Positions 1-6,308 of a DNA stretch of 7,732 nt are shown here, piece by piece. The position numbers and the translations under genes are program-made. The DNA is from Pseudomonadota bacterium (GTDB lineage: Bacteria > Bdellovibrionota_C > UBA2361 > OMIW01), in assembly GCA_900299205.1 (NCBI GenBank), contig OMIW01000061.1, positions 1-7,732 on the forward strand, written 5' to 3'. Each line of letters opens with the position of its first letter. Within the stretch, counting starts at the first letter, position 1. The notes beneath the pieces were generated by a model. It was not told where the DNA came from. It made no database searches and was given only the letters and a program-made list of their open reading frames with translations.

Positions 1-44
1 CCCCGAGACCCCCTGCAGGTCGAAAAAAAAACGGGATGATGGTA

Positions 45-114
45 CGGTGCCCCCGACGCGTTCCCCATCCCCGAGGGAAGCCGGGCAGGAGCAATCGCTG
101 CATCGGGGGCGCCG
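45..114 (+). promoter_or_regulatory. Strong imperfect hairpin in the serA leader
   Basis: Bases 45-59 and 100-114 form an inverted repeat. As RNA they pair over 15 positions with one G-U pair (48/111) and one C-A mismatch (57/102), including five consecutive C-G pairs (50-54 with 105-109). The 40-nt loop holds a second small stem, 61-65 with 75-79. The right arm ends 30 nt before the serA ATG and contains the only G-rich stretch near it. No T-run follows on the plus strand, so it is not a standard terminator for an upstream plus-strand gene. On the minus strand a T9 run (23-31) lies about 13 nt past the stem, rather far for a classic terminator. A leader structure regulating serA, a terminator for a gene outside the window, or a small RNA are all possible. 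The pairing is seen; the role is inferred. Confidence 0.4.
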
Positions 115-144
115 CTTAGAAATGTCACCCCTCACCACTCCCCC

Positions 145-1371
145 ATGAAGCAATACTCTTACCCCCCCCACAAAGTAAAGATTCTCCTCCTCGAGGGGGT
201 CAGCCGCGAGGCGATTGAACGGTTTGAGATCGCCGGGTATGCCGTAGAGGCGCTCGGTCGGGCGATGTCCGCCGAAGAGTTGAAGGAGCGGATTGCTGAT
301 GTTCATGTGCTGGGAATTCGCTCGAAGACGGAGGTTCGAGCTGACGTCCTGGCGCAGGCGCGGTCTCTTCTTGCGATTGGGTGTTTTTGTATCGGAACAA
401 ATCAGGTCGACCTCGATGCGGCTGCACTTCACGGAGTCCCGGTCTTTAACGCCCCTTTCAGCAATACCCGGAGCGTTGCGGAGTTGGCGATTGCAGAGAT
501 TATCATGTTGGCCCGTAGGGCCGGCCATAAGAGCGATCTTCTTCACCGAGGGGTATGGGAAAAGTCCGCGACGGGTTGTACCGAAGTGCGACATAAAACG
601 CTCGGTATCATCGGATACGGTCATATCGGGCCGCAAATCGGTCTCCTCGCTGAGGCCTTGGGGATGCGGGTGCTCTTTTACGATATTGTTCCGAAGCTAC
701 CACTCGGAAATGCGCTGGCCGTTGCGTCGCTTGAGGAACTTTTAACCCAAAGTGATTTCGTAACTCTTCATGTGCCGGAGACGGAGCTTACCAAAAATAT
801 GCTCGCAGAGCCGCAACTCCGGTTGATGCGACAGGGCTCGTACCTGCTTAATTTAAGCCGTGGATCGGTTGTTGATGTAGACGCGCTGGTGCACCATCTG
901 CAGCGAGGTCATCTCGCGGGGGCGGCGATAGATGTATTTCCGGAGGAGCCGAGTTCGAACGATGAGCCGTTTGTTTCGCCGCTGTGTGGGCTCGCGAATG
1001 TTATCCTGACGCCGCATATCGGGGGAAGCACCGTCGAGGCGCAGCGAAATATCGGGCTTGAGACGAGTGGGGCCCTGCTGAAATTCGTAGAGGTGGGAAG
1101 CACCACAGGAGCGGTTAATTTTCCAGCGGTTGAGGTGCCAGTTGTATCGGGAAGCCATCGGGTGCTCAACTGCCACCGCAACGTCCCTGGGGTTTTAAAG
1201 GCGATTAATCAGATCGTCGCGGATCTGGGGGTTAATATTCAGCGGCAAACGCTGGCGACCGCAGGGGATGTTGGGTATCTGATAATGGATGTCGATAAGT
1301 CGTTGGCGGGCGAGGTAAAGACAAAAATCGATGCTCTCCCCGAAAGTATCAAGACGCGTCTTCTTTTTTAA
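145..1371 (+). CDS. serA: D-3-phosphoglycerate dehydrogenase with C-terminal ACT domain
   Basis: This cytosolic enzyme oxidises 3-phosphoglycerate to 3-phosphohydroxypyruvate with NAD+, the first committed step of serine synthesis. The 408-residue product aligns nearly end to end with E. coli SerA (410 aa). Visible landmarks are the substrate-domain block IGCFCIGTNQVDLDAAA (78-94), FNAPFSNTRSVAEL (101-114), the Rossmann motif GYGHIG (157-162) with Asp180 for the NAD ribose, and the catalytic residues Arg239 (LSRG), Glu268 (FPEEP) and His291 (TPHIGGST). An ACT domain (about 337-408, with HRNVPGVL at 344-351) fits the serine-feedback type. ATG 145 matches the E. coli N-terminus, and no in-frame ATG, GTG or TTG is seen in the 60 or so bases upstream. 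The preceding bases are C-rich, with no Shine-Dalgarno. A C8 run (162-169) lies in codons 6-9. hemY follows after 52 nt. The identification is very secure. Confidence 0.97.
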   Translation: MKQYSYPPHKVKILLLEGVSREAIERFEIAGYAVEALGRAMSAEELKERIADVHVLGIRSKTEVRADVLAQARSLLAIGCFCIGTNQVDLDAAALHGVPVFNAPFSNTRSVAELAIAEIIMLARRAGHKSDLLHRGVWEKSATGCTEVRHKTLGIIGYGHIGPQIGLLAEALGMRVLFYDIVPKLPLGNALAVASLEELLTQSDFVTLHVPETELTKNMLAEPQLRLMRQGSYLLNLSRGSVVDVDALVHHLQRGHLAGAAIDVFPEEPSSNDEPFVSPLCGLANVILTPHIGGSTVEAQRNIGLETSGALLKFVEVGSTTGAVNFPAVEVPVVSGSHRVLNCHRNVPGVLKAINQIVADLGVNIQRQTLATAGDVGYLIMDVDKSLAGEVKTKIDALPESIKTRLLF

Positions 1372-1373
1372 AA

Positions 1374-1400
1374 TCCTCACAGGGGTCGATCTCGTGAGGA
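1374..1400 (+). promoter_or_regulatory. Small hairpin between serA and hemY
   Basis: TCCTCAC (1374-1380) pairs perfectly with GTGAGGA (1394-1400) around a 13-nt loop. It begins 3 nt after the serA stop. No T-run follows, so it is a poor intrinsic terminator. It could be an mRNA-stability or processing element between serA and hemY, or chance. The GAGGA in its right arm is about 23 nt from the hemY ATG, too far to be its ribosome binding site. Confidence 0.25.
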
Positions 1401-1423
1401 GAGTCTGCCCAGAAACATGAAGT

Positions 1424-2770
1424 ATGATGGAAACCGAGGTCGCCGTTGTCGGAGGAGGAATCGCAGGTCTTACCTGTGGGTGGGAGCTTGTCAGGCGGGG
1501 GCGAGATGTGCGTGTTTTTGAGCCGGGAAATGTTGGAGGGCTCATTCGCTCGTCGCAGGTAGGTGGGTATCTGGTTGAGCAGGGGCCGAATGTGCTTCTG
1601 GGGAGGCCGGCGCTTCTTGACCTCATCTCTCGTCTCGGTTTGGTCGAGCAGATTGCGTGGCCGACGATCCCTCATTATCGTCAATATATTTGGGATGGTA
1701 TCCGTCCGGTATCGGTACCACGGGGGCTGTGGGCGCTGATGAAGAGTCCGCTCGCGACCCTTCGGGAAAAGGGTGAGATACTAAGAGGGTTAATATCTCC
1801 GCGGATGCTTTCTCAAGGTCGTTCCGCAGGCGATACCGTCGATGCCTCAGTGGTTGATTATCTCGCGCCTGTGATGGGGGAGAGAATCATTCGGTCGATC
1901 GCTGATACAACCCTCAAGGGTATCTATGGAGGGACCGTTGAGCGGCTCTCAGCGCGATCGCTTTTCCCGGGGCTCTGGGAGGCTGCTCAGGGTGGGAGCT
2001 CATTACTCGGGTATATGCGCGCAAAACAGGGAGCTTCCGGCGGGCCACCGAAAATCCTTTCCCTCATCGGGGGAAATGCAACGCTGGCACGTCGTCTTGA
2101 AAACGATCTCGCTTCGCACCTCGTGCGCAGCGCGGTTACCTCGATTACCCGCTCGGATAATCAGTTTGTTCTTGGGACTGCTCTAGGGGAAGAGTGGGCT
2201 GCTCGCGCGGTTGTTGTCGCGTGTCCGGGAGGTGCGGCCAGTCAGATCATTCGTTCGATTGATGAGGGGGCGGCCACGGCATTGGCATCAGTGCGACGGG
2301 CTCCGTTGGTTGTGGTACATCTTGCAGCACCCCGTTCAGGAGGTGCCCTTCCGGAGAAAGGATTTGGTGTGCTGTTTCCGCGAGGAGAGCCGTCGCGACT
2401 CCTTGGAGTGATGTTTAATTCTGTGCTTTTTCCGCACCAAGCTCCCCGTGATGGACATCTTCTGACGGTGTGTCTGGGAGGAGTTGAAGGTGAAGATATT
2501 CTCGACGAGGACGAGGGGCATCTTGTCGGACGGGTGGTGACTTTGATCGAGCGACGGCTTGGACTTTCGGGTCTTTCACCGCTCCTTGTAACGAGATGGC
2601 CTGGGGCGATTCCCCAATACGAGGTTGGGCACTGGCGCGTGTGTGATGCGATTGGGGCGATGGAACAACGGGTCGAGGGGTTTCGTTTCGGAGGGGCCGA
2701 TCGCGGGGGAATCGGGGTTGCTGATCGGGTCTCCGAGGGACTGCGTATTGCGAAGGAGTTAGCGTGTTAG
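1424..2770 (+). CDS. hemY: Oxygen-dependent protoporphyrinogen oxidase (PPOX, HemY type)
   Basis: This is an FAD flavoprotein that oxidises protoporphyrinogen IX to protoporphyrin IX (or coproporphyrinogen in coproporphyrin-pathway bacteria), the step before iron insertion. The product has 448 residues, normal for the family. It opens with an FAD-binding dinucleotide fold, VVGGGIAGL (8-16), with Glu33 at the end of the second strand. Next come the typical GGLIRS (38-43) and VEQGPN (51-56) blocks, IGGNATLARRLE (215-226) and RWPGAIPQYEVGH (391-403). The C-terminal FAD motif is FGGADRGGIGVADRVSEG (422-439). There is no membrane span, so it is probably soluble or peripheral. An in-frame stop at 1418-1420 fixes the start at ATG 1424 or the adjacent ATG 1427; the only Shine-Dalgarno-like bases (GAAG, 1419-1422) suit 1427 slightly better. 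Its end overlaps hemH by 7 nt. Adjacent hemH makes other FAD amine oxidases unlikely. Confidence 0.95.
   Translation: MMETEVAVVGGGIAGLTCGWELVRRGRDVRVFEPGNVGGLIRSSQVGGYLVEQGPNVLLGRPALLDLISRLGLVEQIAWPTIPHYRQYIWDGIRPVSVPRGLWALMKSPLATLREKGEILRGLISPRMLSQGRSAGDTVDASVVDYLAPVMGERIIRSIADTTLKGIYGGTVERLSARSLFPGLWEAAQGGSSLLGYMRAKQGASGGPPKILSLIGGNATLARRLENDLASHLVRSAVTSITRSDNQFVLGTALGEEWAARAVVVACPGGAASQIIRSIDEGAATALASVRRAPLVVVHLAAPRSGGALPEKGFGVLFPRGEPSRLLGVMFNSVLFPHQAPRDGHLLTVCLGGVEGEDILDEDEGHLVGRVVTLIERRLGLSGLSPLLVTRWPGAIPQYEVGHWRVCDAIGAMEQRVEGFRFGGADRGGIGVADRVSEGLRIAKELAC
2753..2758 (+). promoter_or_regulatory. Ribosome binding site for hemH
   Basis: AAGGAG lies inside the last codons of hemY, 5 nt before the GTG at 2764. 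It fixes that GTG as the hemH start and shows that hemH translation is embedded in, and probably coupled to, hemY translation. Confidence 0.8.
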
Positions 2771-3876
2771 GAACGTTTGGTTGTCGACCACACGGTGATA
2801 AGATTGGAGTTCTGTTGGCGCAGCTCGGAACTCCGGACGAGCCGACTACTCCGGCCTTGCGCCGATATTTGGCGGAGTTTCTCGCCGACCCGCGGGTCAT
2901 CGAGGTCAACCGTGTCCTTTGGTGGTTCCTCCTGAACGGAATTATTTTACGAACGCGACCTCGTCGGTCTGCCGAGGCGTATCGACGGGTTTGGACTTCA
3001 GAGGGCTCTCCCCTTCTTGTTACCTCACGGGCGCAACAAAGAGGGCTTCAGGAGCGACTGAGCATAACTTACGGCTCTGATGCGCCGATGGTCGTCCTCG
3101 GTATGAGGTATGGCAATCCCTCGCTCGCGTCGGCTCTCGATCAACTTCAAGAGGCCGGGTGCACCCGAGTAATCTTATTCCCGCTGTATCCCCAGTATGC
3201 AGCGGCAACAACAGGATCGACGTACGATGCAGTTTTTCAGCTTCTTCTCAAGCGACGGTGGGTTCCTACTCTCTCTGTGATTGAGCCGTATTATCGGCAC
3301 CCTGCGTACACTGCGGCGCTAGCAACCACCGTTGCTGAGGGACTCGCGGCGCTCCCTTTCGAGCCCGAGTATATCATCGCGAGCTATCACGGGGTCCCAG
3401 CCCGCTACGTCCGAGCGGGAGATCCCTATTGCTGCATGTGCACGGAGACGACTCGACTATTGCGGGAACGGCTTTCGTTTCCCAAAGAGCGGATTGTTCA
3501 GACATTTCAATCGCGTTTTGGGAAAGAGCCGTGGTTGACCCCTTATACCGATGAATCGGTAGAGCTTTTTGGAGAGAATGGAGTCAAGCGCCTTGCGGTG
3601 GTTTGTCCCGGATTTGCGGCTGATTGCCTCGAGACGATCGATGAGATTGGGACCGAGGCGCTTCATGCGTTTCAGGAAAAAGGGGGAGAACAGCTCGCTC
3701 TGATTCCGAGCGTCAATGCACATCCTGCGTGGCTGGATGCGATGGCGGAGATTGTAGCGGAATCGATCGCCCCGTGGGTCCGCGAGCGTCCGTGCAGCGA
3801 GCCGTGTACCGTGCAGCAGTGTCCCGCAATTCAGCCTCGCCTTGTTCTGCCCAGAACCAAAGCGGGGGGTGCGTAG
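2764..3876 (+). CDS. hemH: Ferrochelatase with possible [2Fe-2S] cysteines
   Basis: HemH inserts Fe2+ into protoporphyrin IX (or coproporphyrin III), the chelation step of heme synthesis. The 370-residue product carries the family landmarks: LLAQLGTPDEP (17-27), FLADPRVIE (39-47), MRYGNPS (114-120), LFPLYPQYAAATTGS (138-152), the catalytic His209 in SYHGVP (207-212), TFQSRFG (247-253), and CPGFAADCLETIDEIG (281-296) with acidic Glu290. Cysteines 223, 224 and 226 lie in an internal segment just after the active-site His, and the C-terminal tail carries Cys344, Cys348 and Cys353 (C-x3-C-x4-C). Some bacterial ferrochelatases and the animal enzymes hold a [2Fe-2S] cluster through such cysteines, so a cluster is plausible but unproven. 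GTG 2764 is supported by AAGGAG at 5 nt and overlaps the hemY stop. The next gene starts 1 nt after this stop. Confidence 0.97.
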   Translation: MLGTFGCRPHGDKIGVLLAQLGTPDEPTTPALRRYLAEFLADPRVIEVNRVLWWFLLNGIILRTRPRRSAEAYRRVWTSEGSPLLVTSRAQQRGLQERLSITYGSDAPMVVLGMRYGNPSLASALDQLQEAGCTRVILFPLYPQYAAATTGSTYDAVFQLLLKRRWVPTLSVIEPYYRHPAYTAALATTVAEGLAALPFEPEYIIASYHGVPARYVRAGDPYCCMCTETTRLLRERLSFPKERIVQTFQSRFGKEPWLTPYTDESVELFGENGVKRLAVVCPGFAADCLETIDEIGTEALHAFQEKGGEQLALIPSVNAHPAWLDAMAEIVAESIAPWVRERPCSEPCTVQQCPAIQPRLVLPRTKAGGA

Positions 3877-3877
3877 C

Positions 3878-4951
3878 GTGGCTCTCTCATCCCATCACCG
3901 TCGTTTCTTCCATCTGGGTGTCGGAGTTCTTGGCAGTGGTATCGCGCTATGGTGGTCTCTTCGTGGCGTAAAATGGAATGAGGTGCTCACTGCCCTTGCT
4001 CAGGTCAGATGGGGCCTCATCCCGCTTCTCGTTTTCACCTTCTGGGCCCATTGTCGAGTACGGGCCTATCGGTGGCGGTACCTACTGCCGCCTCCGCATC
4101 AGGCGGCACCGCCTGATCTCTTTGATGGTCTCATTATCGGCAATCTCTGCACCTTCCTTCTCCCGTTGCGGGCGGGAGAGTTTATTCGTCCGTATCTGGT
4201 GTCTCGGCGGGGCACTTATCCGTATCCCGCCTGTCTTGCCTCGGTCGTGGTTGAGCGATTTTTTGACCTTTCATCAGTCCTGCTCTGTTTCGGTTTGGTT
4301 GCATCTCACTTCTCTGCGTTGCCGTTCTGGGTTTATCGGGGTGCCCAGGGATTGGGGATACTCGCGGTATCTCTTCTGGTCGGCATCGTCGTGGGGGCTT
4401 TTTTTCGTGGTACTGTTATCGCAATCGTGCGACGTCTATTCGGTTTATTCGGCGAGCATTGGCGGGAGAGGTTTGTAAAAATAGTCGATGAATTGCTCTG
4501 TGCCGCCGCATCGCTCCGGAACCTCGATGCCTTGGCGAAAGTGCTCGCGGCAACCGTCTTTGTATGGGGTTCAACCTTCCTCAGCTATTATCTCTTTATC
4601 GCGATGGTACCGACCGTCACTCCCTCGGTAACGATGTCTGTTGCGATGACAGTTATTGTTGCGCTCGCGGTTGCCGCTCCGAGTGCGCCTGGATTTCTCG
4701 GTGTGTATCAGGCCGGATGTGTCGGCGCACTCGATCTATTTGGGGTCCCCACCGAGGATGCGATCGTCATCGCCCTTGTTTCCCACGCCCTCCAATACCT
4801 CATGGTGCTCGGCTTCGGTCTCTGTTCCCTTCGTCGCCAAGGAGTCGGCTGGGGCGAGCTTCGCCAGCGGGTCAGCGGAGAGGAATCGCCGATCGATGTG
4901 GTGAAGGAATTGGGGAAAGGGCTCCCTGGGCATGAGGGGGCGAGAAGGTAG
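3878..4951 (+). CDS. Integral membrane protein, LPG-synthase TM-region / UPF0104 family (PF03706)
   Basis: The 357-residue protein has about seven or eight hydrophobic spans (roughly 10-28, 45-60, 83-97, 117-145, 157-176, 222-244, 252-270, 295-318). It shows motifs typical of the lysylphosphatidylglycerol synthase transmembrane family: RAYRWRYLL (62-70), LLPLRAGEFIRPYL (94-107), VVERFFDLSS (124-133) and PSAPGFLGVYQAG (268-280). The family includes the flippase part of MprF and related proteins such as YbhN and AglD. This one lacks MprF's C-terminal aminoacyl-transferase domain, so it probably does not make lysyl-PG; lipid or isoprenoid-linked substrate movement is a family-level guess. I chose GTG 3878, 1 nt after the hemH stop, because G6 (3864-3869) lies 8 nt upstream. 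An in-frame TTG at 3842 would only add 12 residues that read inside hemH. It is probably coupled to hemH. The charged C-terminal tail (318-357) should be cytoplasmic. Confidence 0.85.
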   Translation: MALSSHHRRFFHLGVGVLGSGIALWWSLRGVKWNEVLTALAQVRWGLIPLLVFTFWAHCRVRAYRWRYLLPPPHQAAPPDLFDGLIIGNLCTFLLPLRAGEFIRPYLVSRRGTYPYPACLASVVVERFFDLSSVLLCFGLVASHFSALPFWVYRGAQGLGILAVSLLVGIVVGAFFRGTVIAIVRRLFGLFGEHWRERFVKIVDELLCAAASLRNLDALAKVLAATVFVWGSTFLSYYLFIAMVPTVTPSVTMSVAMTVIVALAVAAPSAPGFLGVYQAGCVGALDLFGVPTEDAIVIALVSHALQYLMVLGFGLCSLRRQGVGWGELRQRVSGEESPIDVVKELGKGLPGHEGARR

Positions 4952-5128
4952 ATGTTCGAGTTCGCTGCGAGGAGAGTGAGCTGAGGATAAACAATCGGCC
5001 CCGATGGGATAAGCAAGCATCTTCAGCGAAACGCGATTAGGCATATCTGAGGAGCTTTTTGGCCCCGCGACTCACTAGTGGTATCTCTTGATGATGTCTC
5101 CGATTATTGGAGGCTGTCGCCATCCTCT
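4952..5128. other. Convergent intergenic gap
   Basis: This 177-nt gap separates the two converging gene blocks. It has a short palindrome, ATCGG-CC-CCGAT (4994-5005). It also has a small stem, GAGG (5110-5113) with CCTC (5124-5127) plus an inner TG/CA pair closed by a four-base loop that reads GCGA on the minus strand, just after the pfk stop. Neither is followed by a convincing T-run, so I do not call a terminator. No credible gene is seen here. Confidence 0.5.
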
Positions 5129-6232
5129 CTACTTCCCATCCCCAAAAGAGATCCCCACCCCCCGTGCGGTCTCGATCAGTTGATGCTCGGCAGGAATAAG
5201 CTTCTCGGTCATGAGTGCATCTGAGAACGGAATGTCGGTTACCTGAGTTCCTTGATACGAGACGAGCCTTCCGAAGGAGCCGGCGGCGACGAGATCAAAA
5301 GCGTGAACACCGAACTGAGTACCGAGAATTCTGTCAAAGGCTATTGGCGAGCCTCCCCTCAAGAGGTGACCGAGGACGGTTTCCCGAATATCAGCGGAGA
5401 GCCCGGCATCTTTGAGCTGTCGCGAGAGAGCGTACGCGACGCCTCCTAGCCGCACGGGGTTCCGTCCTACCTCAGAAGACCCGATGGTCGTAATGGAGCC
5501 GTGGGTGGGCCGAGCCCCCTCGGCGACAACGACGATACTGTATCCCCGCTTCGCGGCGAAGCGCCGCTCGATGCGCTCCTTCACGGTGTTGATATCGTAA
5601 GGAATCTCAGGGATCAGGCACACCTCCGCGCCCCCGGAGAGCGCTGCATGAAGTGCGATCCAACCCGCTCCCCGTCCCATCACCTCGACGATCATGACCC
5701 GATTGTGGCTCTCAGCCGTTGTTACCAATCGATCAATCGCATCAGTTGCCGTTTGCACCGCGGTCTGAAACCCAAAAGTGTAGTCGGTCCCCGCAAGATC
5801 ATTGTCGATTGTTTTTGGCACACCGACGACGGGGAGCCCTCGATTCCCGAGGTCGTATGAGATTCGTTGCGAACCATCTCCCCCAATCGATATAACCCCC
5901 GCAAAGCCAAACTCCCGAATCTTCGCTATCAGCTCATCGCTCCGGTCGATCGTCTCAACTGTTCCATCCTCCCGTCGCCACGACCACTCAAAGGGATTGC
6001 CCTTATTGGTCGTCAAAAGGATCGTTCCTCCCTGAACATGAATCCGCGCGACCGTTTCTGAGGTGAGAAGTCGAATCTCAGGCGGATCACGGAGAATTCC
6101 GCAAAACGATTCGATGCTTCCGTACACATCCCACCCGCCGATTACCGATGCCCGTTTGACAACGCCTCGGATGACCGCGTTCAGGCCAGGACAATCACCA
6201 CCTCCGGTAACGATAAGGAGTTTTTTTGGCAT
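5129..6232 (-). CDS. 6-phosphofructokinase, group III-like, probably ATP-dependent
   Basis: This cytosolic enzyme phosphorylates fructose 6-phosphate to fructose 1,6-bisphosphate in glycolysis. Residue numbers count from the first ATG (6238). They show the nucleotide loop TGGGDCPGLNAVIR (11-24), GGDGS (119-123), PKTIDND (141-147) with catalytic Asp145, the substrate block SHNRVMIVEVMGRGAGWIA (177-195), EGAR (240-243), and VLGHLLRGGSP (288-298) with His291 and Arg294. The layout resembles the Amycolatopsis/Streptomyces-type group III enzymes. At the donor-determining sites (E. coli 104 and 124) it has Gly122 and Lys142. Gly at the first site points to ATP, while Lys at the second is shared with PPi-dependent enzymes. 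Two ATGs lie 6 nt apart; I prefer 6232 (367 aa) because GAGAG at 6240-6244 is 7 nt from it but only 1 nt from 6238. It is the last gene of the minus-strand block. Confidence 0.93.
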   Translation of the reverse strand: MPKKLLIVTGGGDCPGLNAVIRGVVKRASVIGGWDVYGSIESFCGILRDPPEIRLLTSETVARIHVQGGTILLTTNKGNPFEWSWRREDGTVETIDRSDELIAKIREFGFAGVISIGGDGSQRISYDLGNRGLPVVGVPKTIDNDLAGTDYTFGFQTAVQTATDAIDRLVTTAESHNRVMIVEVMGRGAGWIALHAALSGGAEVCLIPEIPYDINTVKERIERRFAAKRGYSIVVVAEGARPTHGSITTIGSSEVGRNPVRLGGVAYALSRQLKDAGLSADIRETVLGHLLRGGSPIAFDRILGTQFGVHAFDLVAAGSFGRLVSYQGTQVTDIPFSDALMTEKLIPAEHQLIETARGVGISFGDGK

Positions 6233-6239
6233 CCTCATT

Positions 6240-6244
6240 CTCTC
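6240..6244 (-). promoter_or_regulatory. Ribosome binding site deciding the pfk start
   Basis: GAGAG on the minus strand is 7 nt upstream of the ATG at 6232 and only 1 nt from the in-frame ATG at 6238. The spacing favours the second ATG, giving a product that begins MPKKLL. Confidence 0.5.
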
Positions 6245-6257
6245 AATTAAAATTCAC

Positions 6258-6305
6258 AAAAAAACGTTACTGGGAGACCGCATTTCGGGAATACATATCT
6301 CTCCC
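6258..6305 (-). terminator. Candidate intrinsic terminator after the nit gene
   Basis: On the minus strand GGGAGA (6305-6300) pairs with TCTCCC (6277-6272) around a 22-nt loop that can itself form a small CCG/CGG stem. A T7 run (6264-6258) follows after 7 nt. The start of the hairpin is 3 nt past the nit stop. The stem is short, the loop large, and the T-run not directly adjacent, so this is a weak call. If real, it would separate pfk transcription from the upstream genes. Confidence 0.35.
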
Positions 6306-6308
6306 CGC

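Noticed and set aside
1351-1369. Palindrome AAGACGCGTCTT followed by a T-rich run at the end of serA, resembling a terminator
   Set aside because: It lies inside the conserved C-terminal codons of serA, and any hairpin would have only a 4-bp stem. Chance is the better explanation.
1195-1684. Long minus-strand open frames (up to 143 codons) opposite the serA-hemY junction
   Set aside because: They run antisense to conserved SerA and HemY sequence, give low-complexity Pro/Ser/Arg-rich translations, and have no family signature.
3842-3877. Upstream TTG start for the PF03706 protein
   Set aside because: It would add 12 residues that read through the hemH 3' end. The GTG at 3878 has a G-rich Shine-Dalgarno-like stretch at suitable spacing and gives a normal membrane-protein N-terminus.
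4952-4984. Ten-codon ORF (MFEFAARRVS) starting directly after the stop of the membrane-protein gene, with AGAAGG upstream
   Set aside because: Too short and featureless to support as a gene; nothing beyond the start and a Shine-Dalgarno-like sequence argues for it.
5083-5092. Short palindrome CACTAGTG in the convergent gap
   Set aside because: Eight-base palindromes are expected by chance, and nothing nearby suggests an attachment or operator site.
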